DNA from: Daphnia carinata
Lineage: Eukaryota; Arthropoda; Branchiopoda; Diplostraca; Daphniidae
DNA length: 64,000 nt
Assembly: GCF_022539665.2 (NCBI RefSeq)
Contig: NC_081337.1
Coordinates: forward strand, 310,001 to 374,000
Direction of reading: 5' to 3'
Position numbers and translations under genes: made by a program
In this document: one piece after another, positions 19,113-30,095 of the stretch
How positions within the stretch are numbered: the first letter of the stretch is position 1
How the letters are laid out: each line of letters opens with the position of its first letter
The notes under the pieces: generated by a model
The model's database searches: none
What the model saw: only the letters and a program-made list of their open reading frames with translations
What the model was told of the DNA's origin: nothing

Positions 19113-19955
19113 TCAATTTCTGCGCAATCGTTGAGTTATTGGGGCGTTATATTCTATGTTTATGGAATGTTTTACATCAGTTGCTAGTCCTAAATCTGAT
19201 TCTCTTTCTGCAAATAGAGCTTCGTGTTTGTTCAATAGATGTTCGATTTTAATGCGTATCTCGTCAGAGATGTTAGTCACTTCATTTTCTTGGGTTTGTC
19301 CAATTCGTTTTGATTTTTTGTTAATTTCCGATTGGGAAAAAGATTCTAGGCTGCGATAATCTGCTTCTGTCAGATCGTTGTTGTAGTTACTATCTGATGA
19401 ACGGTCTGGGAGGAGTGGAATATTAATACCTGCCTTGCCAAAAATTATGCTGTATACTGGGAGTGTGTTTTTTCCAAAGCTATGTTCTTTTCCGGAATGA
19501 TCGTAATTGATCTGCCTGTTTTTAGTATAAATTTTTACATTGTTGCTGGATAAGAAGTCTAATCCTAATATGCAAGTTTCGTTTAAGTTTTCCATAATAA
19601 AGAAATCATGCTTAATGACGTGATTGGTGTTAATGGTGATTGAAAATCCATATTTCCCTTTTGATTTTAGTATTTCTTCTGACACCGTTCTAAATATTGG
19701 CGAAGGGGAGTCTTTAACTTGTTTAAGTTCTTCATACTCCTTTAGATTAAAAAATATGTCTGAATCTAAACTGGCTGCTGCTCCTGTGTCTACTAAAGCC
19801 TTAATTTCTTTTCCAAAAATTCTAATGGGTATACGTATTAGTTTGGGTATCGCTATTTCTAAATTTTGTGTTGGAGGGTTGTTTGGTAGGGATATTGTGT
19901 TTACTGCATTGGACGGTGGTTCGGGTTGTTGATACGTGCTATATCCGTCCAACAT
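19113..19955 (-). CDS. AE-1 retropepsin-type protease region (first unit)
   Basis: This 280-codon frame has the aspartic protease motif [14 protein letters not shown] near residue 55, the second conserved block [17 protein letters not shown] near 135-150, and a linker toward RT containing [19 protein letters not shown]. Retropepsins cleave Gag-Pol. The frame begins after the nucleocapsid zinc knuckle ([15 protein letters not shown] around 19980) and ends just before RT with QRLRRN. It is intact in itself, but the surrounding gag and RT are broken. Confidence 0.82.
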   Translation of the reverse strand: MLDGYSTYQQPEPPSNAVNTISLPNNPPTQNLEIAIPKLIRIPIRIFGKEIKALVDTGAAASLDSDIFFNLKEYEELKQVKDSPSPIFRTVSEEILKSKGKYGFSITINTNHVIKHDFFIMENLNETCILGLDFLSSNNVKIYTKNRQINYDHSGKEHSFGKNTLPVYSIIFGKAGINIPLLPDRSSDSNYNNDLTEADYRSLESFSQSEINKKSKRIGQTQENEVTNISDEIRIKIEHLLNKHEALFAERESDLGLATDVKHSINIEYNAPITQRLRRN

Positions 19956-20010
19956 TCTCGCGCAATGTGTCCTCTTTTATTGCACTTGTGGCAGATAATA
20001 ATTCTATTTC

Positions 20011-20880
20011 CTAGGTTGTCAGTGTCCTTGGTTGATTTTGTCGTGGCTGTGGGTATTGATGAGTATAGGATGGGTTTTGATGATACACCTGTTGATTGTT
20101 ATGTGGTTGAAAGTTCGGTCGATTGTAGTGTATCGGTCTGTTGTTGTACGGAGGTCTCTGGTGTGTTTGTTGGTAAGTTGGGTAATTAGGTTGCCTATAC
20201 CCCGTGGAGGTACCTTCTCTTCTTGGTGAAGTATAGTTGGTGCGGTATGGGCTGTTATCTCTGCTTCGATTGAAGTTTTGGTCACTACTGGAGCCTCTGC
20301 TATTCGGTCTCTCGTGAAATCGAACTCGCGGATTTTGTAGTCTGGAGTATTGATCACTTGATCGCGAAGAAGATCTTTGCTCGTATTGATCTGCGGCTGC
20401 TATGGTTATATCGGTATCCTGTGACAATTCACGATTTTTATTAGTATTTTCGAGTTCACGTATTTTTTGTTTTAGGAATTCGATTTCTGTCTTTTGTTGT
20501 GAAAGTTCGTTATCTTGTTGTTTCTCGTGATGCGTTATCCCTGCGATTACCGCGTTTATTTCTTTCTCTTCTGCAGTCTCCTTGCTATATAGGATGCCTT
20601 CGGATATGATTATTTGTTTACATAACTGATCAAAATCTTCGGGGTCTTCGGGCATTCTGAAATAGAGTTCGGCTCTTAACTTTGGTAAGATGCCTTGCAT
20701 CAGAATTTTGATTTTGGTATAATCTCTCATTCTTTTGACTGTGTTTATGAGTCGACCTTCGACAATGGTTTGGTTTTGGTCCGATTTTTCTTCTTTGCCT
20801 TCAATGGACTCGTAGAGACTGTTGATTCTTGAGATAAAGGCTTTGCATTTCTCCTCAGGTTTTTGCTTTAGTGTTGACAA
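20011..20880 (-). CDS. gag: AE-1 Gag, capsid end to nucleocapsid
   Basis: These 289 codons cover the end of the retrotransposon Gag domain (KCKAFISRINSLYESIEG, LPKLRAELYFRMPEDPEDF), a short coiled coil (EIEFLKQKIRELENTNKN) and a long Arg/Ser/Gln/Asn/Pro-rich RNA-binding tail ending just before the zinc knuckle. The upstream capsid part continues to about 21170 in another frame. The family normally continues into CCHC and protease, which follow here after a frame change near 20011. Confidence 0.75.
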   Translation of the reverse strand: MSTLKQKPEEKCKAFISRINSLYESIEGKEEKSDQNQTIVEGRLINTVKRMRDYTKIKILMQGILPKLRAELYFRMPEDPEDFDQLCKQIIISEGILYSKETAEEKEINAVIAGITHHEKQQDNELSQQKTEIEFLKQKIRELENTNKNRELSQDTDITIAAADQYEQRSSSRSSDQYSRLQNPRVRFHERPNSRGSSSDQNFNRSRDNSPYRTNYTSPRREGTSTGYRQPNYPTYQQTHQRPPYNNRPIHYNRPNFQPHNNQQVYHQNPSYTHQYPQPRQNQPRTLTT

Positions 20881-21169
20881 CTTTTTTCTTTGTGCTGCTA
20901 AGTCATATGCATCCTGGAACCTTGCAATGATGGCGGTTTTCCATTCGTCATAACTTAAGTCGTCACCTGGTTCTTCTACGTAGTTTCCATGCCATTCTAG
21001 GGCATCACCTTTTAGTCTGTCGAAGAAGAATCGTATTTTTTGGTTGTCGTCCCAGTCGTTGTTGCGTGCTACATGTTCTGCGTCCTTTAGCCATTCTGTT
21101 ATTAATTTATCAGTACTTTTCCCTTTGAAAATTGGAATTGATTTCTTGTCTTCCCTCGAAAGTAAACCG

Positions 21170-22199
21170 ACTTTTTCTGCTAAGGTTTTTTCAAGGATCT
21201 CTTTTGTCTCTTTTGTTTCTGTCAGAAGTTGTTTGTTTGTTTCTAAAGCTGCTTTTATCTGTTGCTCGGTGGTTTCTAACTTCTTAACCAGTTGTTTTCT
21301 TTCACCTTCAAGTTTGCTAATTATATCTTGCCCTTCTCTTTCAACAGCTGTGATATTGTCTTCTTTTTTCCTTAAAAGGATTTGTAGTTGGTTTTCTGTT
21401 GCTGTGGCACTTTCAAGGCTTGTTTCTAATTCACTGATTCGTTTGGCAGATTTTTCAAGGGAATTTTTTAGTGTGTTTCGTTACTTTCTTGGAGTTGTTC
21501 AAGAGAACTACTTAGGATGTATTTGTAACTCTTTGCCTTTTTCTTGTTGCTATCTAGCTGTTTTCGTAAGCCCTGTTATGTGTGCAAATACTACTTCTAT
21601 TTGTAAAATACGGCTGGTACCTAATAGGAATTCTTTTTCTTTACCATGTACAATGCTAATTTGCTGCAATAAACTGTCAAGGTTTTCAGTGTTGCCACCG
21701 AGGGATTCTACGTAGTCTTTAAGTGTCTTTGTGGTGTCTGTAATAGCTTCTGCTGTTATACCACTTGGTACTTGTAACGTTTGCTCTAACAATGAATATG
21801 AATACAATTGTAATGCGTTGTGGGTCTCTTTAATAACTTCTTGTTTCTTGGTTTCTATTTGTTGGATTTTTGCTTTTGTCGTGGTGGTCTGATTTTGGTT
21901 TTGGTGTTGTGTGAGGTTTTGTTTTGTTCTAAATTTTGTTCAAATTCTAAGTCCACAAGAGTTTTCCAGTGGTCTAAAAAATTTTCTCGATGACAGTTGG
22001 GATTTTGGTTGGTTGTGTTTGATTCGGGAAGTACAGGGTACAACGGTGGAGATAATTTGTCGACAATATTTGGATACAAGGTATTCTCTTTACGAGTAGT
22101 CTCTGGTACAATATGATCAAGCGGCATTCGCTTACCTTTGATGGTGTTCCTTGGTCTAGTAGAGTTGTTGCAGACTCGTCGGGGAAGTGTAGAGCACAA
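21170..22199 (-). pseudogene. gag: AE-1 Gag N-terminal coiled-coil part
   Basis: The frame starts near the LTR and encodes KGKRMPLDHIVPETTRKENT, then a long helical stretch seen more completely in copy 3. Here it is broken into frames 22199-21855, 21807-21550 and shorter ones by small indels. The N-terminal methionine in copy 1 (MCSTLPRR) differs from copy 3 because of a frameshift. No other domain is recognisable. Confidence 0.7.
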
Positions 22200-22250
22200 T
22201 CACTGAAATAAGGTACGGGTAAGAAACTTTGTACTGGACAACAAGTGTGG

Positions 22251-22268
22251 GTCTCGTTGGGACCTCCA
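22251..22268 (-). other. AE-1 primer-binding site, tRNA-Gln type
   Basis: Two bases inside the LTR the minus strand reads TGGAGGTCCCAACGAGAC, close to the complement of the 3' end of animal tRNA-Gln(TTG) (GGGACCT plus CCA). Copy 2 has TGGAGGTCCCAATGAGAC at 31108; copy 3 has lost the second base of TGG. Confidence 0.65.
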
Positions 22269-22270
22269 AT

Positions 22271-22474
22271 TGTAAAGTTCCTTATACCTCGTGTATTACA
22301 GTGGATTTGCCGAAACAATTCCGAATTTCATGGTACAAACATGCAGTATTTATACTACTTAAGAACACACAAATTGAAGGTAAAATGGGAGGGGATACGT
22401 TCACTTTCACTTGTGAACCGCTTGAGGGGTGTGGAGGGTGTGGCTGTCTTTGGATAGCCTTTGGGCTCGTTACA
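22271..22474 (-). repeat. AE-1 5' LTR, 204 bp
   Basis: It begins TGTAACGAGCCCAAAGGC and ends ACTTTACA on the minus strand, matching the LTRs at 30902-31105, 38529-38731 and 61671-61873. A TATA-like element lies in the middle. The outer flank is CAAC followed by integrase sequence, unlike copies 2 and 3, whose flank is CAGG. Confidence 0.85.
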
Positions 22475-22923
22475 GTTGTCTCCCGAAAAATATGAAGAAT
22501 GGCCTGTGTTGCAGTGTTGATTGCTTTGCTGTGTTATAAGCGAAAGTGACGAATGGAAGATATTTGTCCCCGTTTTGGGGTTCGTCCGTCGTAACGCTAA
22601 AGCTAACATATCACATAAGATCCTGTTGAGCCGTTCTACTAACCCGTCTTTTTGGTTATGGTATGCAATTGTTCTTATTTGTTTGATTTTGAATAATTTG
22701 CAAATATCTTGGATTAGGCTCGACAGAAAGTTTGTCCCTTCATCTGTTAGGATGAATTCGGGGGATACATATTTGGTAAAAATATCATTAACCAAGGCTC
22801 TAGCAATTGTTTGGGCAGTTTGATCTCTCATTGGTACTGTAAAAACGAAACGACTGGCATAATCTGATAGGACTAAAATATACCTATGTCCCTTTGCGCT
22901 TTCTTGAATTGAACCCACAATAT
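22475..22923 (-). pseudogene. Stray AE-family integrase fragment between two elements
   Basis: The minus strand reads NIVGSIQESAKGHRYILVLS, FTKYVSPEFILTDEGTNFLS and KQIRTIAYHNQKDGLVERLN, the integrase core of the AE family (compare 33000-33455). It is cut on one side by the AE copy 1 5' LTR and on the other by the GyEnv 5' LTR. The first catalytic Asp region is altered (DIVGP became NIVGS), the second Asp (LTDEG) and the Glu (LVERLN) remain, and small indels break the frame at the end. Confidence 0.85.
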
Positions 22924-23195
22924 TGTAGCGCCAATGGACTTTGTCGCCGATCGCATGATGCCCCAAGTCAGGCGTAGGCTAGCATTGCCGGTCTGGCCGG
23001 ATGTCGGGAGCCTTAAAAGCCCGACTCTGATAAGCCAGAGGGTTTAGTTAGTTGATAGTTGAACAGTAGTCAAGTAGTCATCGATTGAGTTGTTGTGTCA
23101 TAGTGTTCGATAGTTGATTGAGTTGTAACCTGTTGTTTAGTGCTGTATCTTGTTAAGTGGGTATAATAAACGAACCTTAACCCAGAGTTGTTACA
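22924..23195 (+). repeat. GyEnv 5' LTR, 272 bp
   Basis: It begins TGTAGCGCC and ends GTTGTTACA, so the ends are TGTA...TACA. A polyadenylation-like ATAATAAA lies near 23163. It interrupts homologous integrase sequence exactly at its first base. No second LTR is in the window, so the end points rest on the terminal inverted repeat and the PBS. Confidence 0.75.
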
Positions 23196-23207
23196 TGGTG
23201 GAGATGC
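23196..23207 (+). other. GyEnv primer-binding site, tRNA-Ala type
   Basis: TGGTGGAGATGC directly follows the LTR and complements the last 12 bases of typical animal tRNA-Ala (GCATCTCCA plus CCA). Pairing ends after 12 bases. Confidence 0.6.
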
Positions 23208-23335
23208 TCCTGCGTTCTTACCTGGTCAACTGCACGTTTAACTCAGGTAGGCGTTTGTTGTGAGGGGTCTCTGGTAGTCGAACCCAGCAATTTATTGTTG
23301 GGCACGAAGCCACAACAACGGTCTGAGAAAAACGT

Positions 23336-25160
23336 GTGATTGGCAGTGAGTCGCAGTGGCTCCTCGTTTGGATGTCACACGGGAGAGGTGTGATTTCAGA
23401 CGCCGGGGAAAGGGGTCGTCGAAGAGCAGCTGAGGAGGCGGCGAAGGAGATTCAAACCTATTACACGGGTTTGAGGCCGGCGTCACCTCTAAGTGCAGCG
23501 GCGCGAGCTTCAACAAGATTTCAGGAGGCAGGTGCAACATCAGTGCGATCTAAGGGGCGGTCGAGAGGTCCCCCTGGCGTGGTGAGTGAGCTCACTTTCG
23601 GGCGCAAAGGTACGTGGGTGACCAGAGAGGCGTCCCAACAAGGAGATATCCCAGACCTGACGCAGTTTGAGTTGGATTCCGAACCACAGGGTAAGGAATT
23701 CGTGGATACTCAGAGTCACCAGGTGTCAGAGAGACAAGAAACCAGGTGTGCTGCGGGAAGAGGGGGATTCGAGCCGACGGCTGCACATGAGCATCGTGAG
23801 CGTTCCCGTAGGGTTGGGAGCGAGGTTGACACACGATCCGAAGTGGGAGAAGAGGAACGACAGGAAGAGCGGCGGGTCAACCGAGACCAGAAATTGCATA
23901 CGCGACGACTGGAGGTAGACGACGCTGCGTCGTTCATCCCGAAAGTAGCAGGGCCCGTAAGTCAGGAAACGAACAAAATACAAGCCATTCCGGCGAAGAG
24001 GAGGCGGCGGAAGGCGGAGGCCGTTAGCAGCGATCAAGGGTCGCGGGCTCGGCAGACTATCGAAACGAACTCGTTCGAGACACAAGAGACGGTGACCGAA
24101 AACCAGGAAGGGGCGCGTCCAGTGTCAGTGCAGGCGGAAGGCGCTGCCGACAGGAGAAGCGCGGTTGGCGTGGAAGCCGACACCACTGGCCTCACCGAGA
24201 GATCTTCGGTGCCGACAGCAGGCAGCTTTCGACGGAAGAACACAACGCGGTGGAAGAGCGAGAAGTGGGCTTGGAAAGAAGAAGCCCGCGCGATGGTCTA
24301 CGACCTATGGCGTCTAGCACGTCGCACGCAGCGGTCTTGGTCAGGCCAGAAAGAAGTGGATTCAGTGTTGGGGATTCACCAAGGCGGCAATCCATAGCCC
24401 AAGAAGAGGAACTAGCTTGGGACCATTTTCTGGCTGAGGAGGAAGACATGGTGGAGAGGCCGATCATTCAGTATAAGGAGCCGGAGAAATTCCTTGGCAC
24501 GGCCAAGGAAAATGCTGTGGAGTGGATTGACCGATTCGAAAGGATAGGTCGCCACAACAGATGGACCAATAATGACTTGGCGAGAGCGATAGACGTGTCG
24601 CTCGAAGAGGCGGCCTACAAGTGGATTGTAGGCCTAGAGGCGCGGAACGCGCGCCCAGAACACTGGGAAGACCAGAGAGAGAGATTTGTGGGGGAGCAAG
24701 GGCCAGCGCGCTAGAGGGAAGTGCCTGGACTCAAAACGTTGTTTCTGAACCAGTTTTTTGCAGTGAACTTAAAAGCGACAAATGGAGAGGAAACTGTGGA
24801 TGAGAGTCCAGGGGAAGGACGAGGACCTAGCAAAATACTACCACGACGTTATGGACTTGTGCCGCATCGTGCAACCAGATATGGCGGAAAAAGTTTGTAT
24901 TGACCACCTGTCACGAAAGGCTGTATGTGCTTGGAATCACGACCTGCGAGGAGTTGTTCGAAAAGACAAGACTCCATGCAGATGCTGTGAAAACGGCCTA
25001 CGAATGGGGCTATGAAAATGCACGCCGGGAGGGTGAGAAAGCTCCTATCGGGGCAGTAGGCCTTAATAAGATGCAAGAGCTCCAGCGGCAAATACAGGAG
25101 CTGCGGGATGAGCTGACGAAGGCAAGAGGGCAGACGAGAAGGCAGAGCATCGACGACTGA
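23336..25160 (+). pseudogene. gag: GyEnv gag, several frameshifts
   Basis: The first part (to about 24300) is a long Arg/Glu-rich region of low complexity. A capsid-like Gag domain follows: YKEPEKFLGTAKENAVEWID, LEEAAYKWIVGLEARNA, TLFLNQFFAV, KDEDLAKYYHDVMDLCRI. Then comes a coiled coil (NKMQELQRQIQELRDELTK). The parts lie in four frames (23336-24397, 24250-24714, 24782-25015, 24900-25160) with a TAG at 24712, so the gene is dead. The start at 23336 is uncertain: the leader is about 140 bases after the LTR. Confidence 0.75.
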
Positions 25161-25189
25161 AAAGGCGAAAGGAATCGGAAGACAAAGAA

Positions 25190-25547
25190 AAATAATCCGT
25201 TCCGATGCTACAATTGCAATGAAGAAGGCCATATGGCAAGAAATTGTCCTAAAGAAAAGAGTCGAGAAAGCACGCCAAGGCCTACAAAGCCTACGAAGCC
25301 GGAGAGGGAGGAGCCAAAAGCAGCCTGTGCTGTGATTGGCGGAGAACCAAGTAAAGCAATTGGACAGCAACAGCCTACAGAGGTAATCTGGATTGGTGGT
25401 TGTCCAGTGGAAGCTTTAGTGGACACGGGAGCGGTCATTTCCGTCATCACGCCGTCATTAGCAAGCAAGTTGAACCTGAAAATCACCCCATGGGATGGGC
25501 CCCGGCGGATGGTCAGCCTATGCAACCGAGAGGAAAAGTTGCGCTGA
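25190..25547 (+). pseudogene. GyEnv nucleocapsid zinc knuckle and protease
   Basis: RCYNCNEEGHMARNCPKE is a CCHC zinc knuckle. It is followed by a proline/lysine linker and an aspartic protease with EALVDTGAVISVITPS. The frame ends early at 25545; the flap and C-terminal block (FGPDFIMGKNLL) continue in another frame to about 25640. Confidence 0.82.
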
Positions 25548-25680
25548 CAGTGATCAATAAAAACTCGTCGGTGGAAGGGGAAGCCGTTGTGCTGAAGACT
25601 TTCGGACCCGACTTCATTATGGGAAAAAATTTGTTAAAGCTCTTTAAAGAGCTAAAAATCTGCTTCAGTAGCCCTCGACG

Positions 25681-27450
25681 GTGGAGCTCGGAGCGATTGA
25701 GATCGGAACTGCCGGAGGCAGAGATGACATAAGGAAGGTGACCGCAACAGTGCGGGTCACGGTGCCAAAGAGAAGTGCGGTACCGGTGAAAATGTCTATC
25801 CCAGACGGAGGAAACAAGGACGCAATTATGCTCCTCCGCACGTCGAAAAAGCTGCTTGAAAAAAGTGGCTTATCGGCGGGGCACGCGTTAATCGACTGTA
25901 CCAAGTCGAACGCGGTTGTTCACGATATGAACGTGGATCACACGGATCATGTGATTGTGGAAGGAACATCCCTCAGAAAATTGGTGGCTCTCGACCAGAG
26001 CAGCAGTTTTCCCCTGGAGATGGAAGATGGACGTACAGCCGGAAGGGGCAGCGCTCGGCAGGGAAAGCTGAAATACCCGGCTATGTTCGAAGAATGTGTG
26101 GCGAAGACACTGGCAGGGGAGGATCGTGAGGACCTTATTTCGCTTCTGATGAGTTTCCAAGATGTGTTCGCTGAAGGCAGCGATTGCCTTGGGCAGTGTA
26201 CTGTCTTGGAGCATGCTATACCTACGGGTAATGCAGCGCCGATCAAACAGTTACTAAGGCGACGCGCCTGGCAGGAACGAGAGCTCATTAAGGCAGAGGT
26301 AGACAAGATGCTGCGGCAAAGGGTTATTGAACCTGTGCAAAGGCCCTGGTCATCGCCAATCGTCCTTGTGAAAAAGAAGGATGGGAAGTGGTGATTCTGC
26401 CTCGATTACAGACGTTTAAATGACGTAACGACGAAGGACGTCTATCCACTTCCGCGCATCGACGATGCGTTATCGAAGCTGGAGGGAGCGACGGTTTTCA
26501 GTATTGTAGACCTTCAGAGCGGGTACTGGCTGGTTCCAGTTGCCGAAGGAGACAAGCCAAAGACAGCGTTTGTGACGCCTGACGGCCTTTATCAGTTCCG
26601 TGTGATGCCATTTGGATTGTGTTTAGCATCGAGCACATTCCAGCGGCTCATGGATATGGTATTGGCAGGGCTTAAGTGGACCGATTGCCTTGTGTACATA
26701 GATGAAGCAGTCATCTTTGGGAGGGATGCAAAGGAACATCTGGAGACGCTCGGAAAGGTCTTGTCATGCTTCCGGAGGGCGAATTTAAAGCTGAAGACCG
26801 AAAAGTGTGCCTTCGGGAATGAGCGTGTGCGAATGTTGGGCCACGTCGTGAGCCGAGCCGGAATTGAACCAGATCCTGACCACTGCAAAGGCATCGAAAA
26901 GTTCCCTGGCCCAAACCTCAATGCTAGTGAAAAAGTAAAGAGGAAGTGGGTGAAGAGCTTTGTAGGCCTTTGCTCTTTCTATCGCAAGTTTGTGCCGAAC
27001 TTCGCCAAGACGGCGTATCCACTCACGGCAATGGAGGGAAAAGGAATGTTCCGGTGGGGAGAGCCAGAGCAGAGTAGCTTTGCAGAGTTGAAGGCGGCGC
27101 TGGTAAAGGCAGGTCGGCTGGCGCATCCAAATTATGCAAGGACTTTTGAGGTACACCCAGACGCTTGCGACTACGGAATAGGCGCAGCGTTGATGCAAGA
27201 CAGGGATGGACATGCCATGCCAATTTGTTTTGCGAGCCGAGTGTTAAACAAGTCCGAGAGGAACAACTTCATCACTGAAAAGGAGTGCCTGGCCATTGTA
27301 TGGGCCATGAAAAAGTTTCGCCCATATATCTAGGGAACGAAGGTGGCGGTGAAGACAGATCATCATGCCCTGTGCTGGTTAATGACAAAACAGGAGTGGC
27401 AGACTAGAACGATGGAGTTTGTCGTTGCAAGAGTACGACATAAGCATCTG
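25681..27450 (+). pseudogene. GyEnv reverse transcriptase-RNase H
   Basis: Gypsy RT motifs appear in order: IEPVQRPWSSPIVLVKKKDG, a TGA at 26392-26394 in place of an expected arginine codon, CLDYRRLNDVTTKDVYPLPR, LQSGYWLVPV, PFGLCLASSTFQRLMD, then YIDEAVIFG where YLDDVIVF is usual, so the second catalytic Asp is Glu. RNase H follows (HPDACDYGIGAALMQ, RNNFITEKECLAIVWAMKKF) with a TAG at 27331 and a frameshift near 27415. Confidence 0.88.
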
Positions 27451-29160
27451 CTACAACAAGGGAAGTCTCCATGAGGATGCAGATGCCCTGTCGCGTTACC
27501 CAATACAAGAGGGGGTGGAGAAAGAACACGTGACACCTATCCCAGCTGCGGCCATGGCGATGGACGTTCATTCCTGGACTGACGGACAAGATCGTGTAAA
27601 GCAGTGGAAGCGGATCAAGCAGGGGATGATCAGCAACACTTCCAGGCGATACGGGAACTTTGTGCTGAAGGAAGGCTTGTTCTACCTGAGAACGATCTGG
27701 TTCGGACAAGAATTTGACCGGCTCTGCGTGCCGCCAGAGAAACGGAAGGAAGCACTGTCGTTGGTTCATGATTAGCCTACGGCGGGGCGCCTAGGGCAAG
27801 CAAGAACTCTGGAGAGGGCTCGGCAGAGGTTTTACTGGCCGAAGATTAATAGAGCAGTGACCCGGTATGTTAAGGCATGTAAAAGTTGCCAGACACGGAA
27901 GCCGGATCATGGGAAGAAGAAAGGACGCATGGAGATCACGCAAGTGGGAGGACCATTCGAGAGGATCGGGATAAACGTCCTCGTTCCATTCCCGCGATCA
28001 CGAAGCGGGAATAAAAACGTGATCGTTGCCATTGACTACCTTACTAAGTGGGTAGAAGCGAGGGCCATACCGGATTCCACGGCTCTGCAAATAGCAAAAT
28101 TCTTCGTCGAGGAAATTGTGTTGCGGCATGGATTTCCGCGAGAGCTGACGTCCGACCAAGGGAAGTGTTTCACGGCAGAAGTAGCCCGTGAGGTGTTCGC
28201 CCTTCTTTGACTTTCCCATCGGATGTCCGTACCTTACCACCAACAGGCCAACGGTCTTGTGGAGCGACAAAACAAGACGCTGGCGACCATGCTGGCGATG
28301 TATGTGGACGAAAATCACGAGGACTGGGATGAATTCCTCGGGTTTGTCACCTTTGCCTACAACTCGGCGCGCCAAGATAGCACCAACCACACACAATTCA
28401 TGCCGGTGTATGGGAGGGAAGCATTAATTCCGACGGACCTGCTAGCGGCGACGGGGCCGAATCAAACAAAGCTTGCCGACCCAAAGGAACTGATGAAGGC
28501 GTTGTCTAATTTGAGGGAAGAGGTCAGAGATAGACTGGCCCTGGTGCAGCAGCGGTGCAGCAGCCAGAAGTCTCAGTATGACACCAGAGTGAGTGAGGCA
28601 CCGGTATACGAACCCGGTGTCCTGGTGTTAATCTTCTGGCCGCAGAGGAAGAAAGGTCTCGCTGAAAAGTTACTGCACCAGTACGTAGGACCTTTCAAAG
28701 TGATCAGGCAGATCACTGAACTAAACTACAAACTTCGAAAGCCTACTGGGAAGAGAACCATTGTGGTCCATGTTTCTCAAATGATGAGGTTTGTTATAGA
28801 GTCAGATGACGAATCCGATGGCGTGGTGGAAGCTGAGACCGTGACGCGTGCCAACACCAGCGAGGGACCACCAGAAGGCGATACCACGGCAGTGGCCGAG
28901 GAACCGGAGGCAGCGATGGAACCGGAGGCGGCGGTGCGTACTGGCACGAGTCCTGAGAGATTGCTGGAAAGCGACACCGCGGCAGTGGTTGGACAACCCG
29001 AGACGAAAGGCGCAAGGAGAAAGGCGAAGCGCCGACCATTGGAATTGATAGAGGAGGAAGATTTTGGCGAAGGCCTACAAGTGGAAGAGGAGCCAAGGCT
29101 TGGGATTCAAGAGGAGGTGGAACCGTCACCGGGGCGTCCGATCCGACAAAGACGGGCACA
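27451..29160 (+). pseudogene. GyEnv integrase
   Basis: The frame carries an HHCC region ending CKSCQTRKPDHGKK and the catalytic core: IGINVLVPFPRS (the first Asp reads as Asn), AIDYLTKWVEA, LTSDQGKCFTAE and QQANGLVERQNKTL. A C-terminal module with KVIRQITELNYKLR and an acidic tail follows and ends PIRQRRAQGW. In-frame stops lie at 27773 (TAG) and 28208 (TGA). The frame then continues without a stop into the envelope leader. Confidence 0.88.
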
Positions 29161-30056
29161 AGGATGGATGAAGAACATGCTGGTTTTATCAGTGATCTGT
29201 ACCATTGGACAGATGGTCCAAGCGCATGAAATGAAAGGCAAGTTCGTGGTGACAGAAGGAGCTGTTTTTCATCCAGAGGGAACCCTAGCGTTAGGCGATT
29301 CCGAATGGATCGTCATTTACGACGTACCGACGAAACGCACAGAGCAGGTGATTAAGCGCATAACCAACTGGGTGGATGAGATGTTACGAGCTTTCGACAA
29401 AGTTGCGATGGGGAATTTTCCAATGGAAGTAAAGCCATTTTTAGAAGAACCTGCGTTCGACTTAGTCGAGATCAAGACAATAGCAGAGCGGCGACGACAG
29501 GAGTTCAGAGAGCTAGAGAGAGCCCTGAAGGGCGATGGTACTCGGCAGAAGCGCGGGCTGTTCGACGCTGGAGGCAAAGTACTTATTAAAGTGCTGGTTA
29601 TTTGGGACCACTACCACCCAGGAGCTAGAATCGGTGCATTCAAGGCTCGAATTTTACCACAAGAAGGGCCTGGAAGTAGTACATCTTCTTCAGGAGCAAG
29701 CAACACTCCTGAATGTCATGTTGGGACACCTGGCGGAACATGAAGCGGAAATAGACAGCTTGATGGCGGCGTGGGGACAGATGCGCCGCGAACAAGCTCA
29801 GCTGAGAAAGGTCTTCAGCGAGAGCTGGACACACCTGTCGAGAGAATTGCTTTATCTCCAAAGAGTGGCGGGATCAATCGAGAAAGCTAATCGCGCATGG
29901 GACTGGACGGCGGAGGTCCTGCACGGCTGGCAGCCTGGGCTGGCGGACGCAGCAATAGGAAAGCTGTCACCTCTGATGTGCCCCCCGAATGTACTGACTC
30001 AAGCGTTAGAGTCCGTTCGACAGGCGTTACCACAAGGATGGGGACTGACACATTCA
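29161..30056 (+). pseudogene. env: GyEnv envelope, F-type with furin-like site, truncated
   Basis: A hydrophobic leader (NMLVLSVICTIGQMVQA) follows the integrase tail in the same frame. About 125 residues later comes RQKR followed by GLFDAGGK. This is the arrangement of errantivirus and baculovirus F-type fusion proteins: basic cleavage site plus fusion peptide. A frameshift near 29585-29605 moves the rest to another frame (29535-30077), which continues with coiled-coil-like sequence (LLQEQATLLNVMLGHL, LRKVFSESWTHLSRELLYLQ). The membrane anchor is lost where host DNA begins at about 30056. It is non-functional. Confidence 0.78.
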
Positions 30057-30095
30057 GGCATTTTAATTTATCTTTAACGAATGTAATTGATAAAA

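Larger units (their letters stand above)
9401..22474 (-). mobile_element. AE copy 1: env- and ankyrin-bearing Gypsy element, chimeric
   Basis: On the minus strand from 22474: 5' LTR, PBS, gag, protease and part of RT (to about 18490). A second partial unit follows: gag coiled coil (18486), protease, RT, RNase H, a trace of integrase, envelope, ORF X and the acidic/ankyrin ORF. The internal repeat of gag-pro-RT shows that two related elements are fused at about 18486-18490. Integrase is almost wholly deleted and the 3' LTR is missing. The 5' LTR sits inside a stray integrase of the same family, while the 3' flank is the same host DNA as in copies 2 and 3. Confidence 0.85.
22924..30056 (+). mobile_element. 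GyEnv: Gypsy element with F-type envelope, 3'-truncated
   Basis: The plus strand shows a 5' LTR (22924-23195), PBS, gag, protease, RT, RNase H, integrase and an envelope with a furin-like site. It was inserted into the AE-family integrase at 22923/22924. The 3' end is missing: after about 30056 the sequence is the upstream flank of tRNA-Gly(GCC), and no 3' LTR follows. GC content is visibly higher than in the AE copies. There are many stops and frameshifts and changed catalytic residues. Confidence 0.88.

Noticed and set aside
28777-29159. Proline/serine-rich minus-strand ORFs in GyEnv
   Set aside because: Antisense of the acidic integrase tail.
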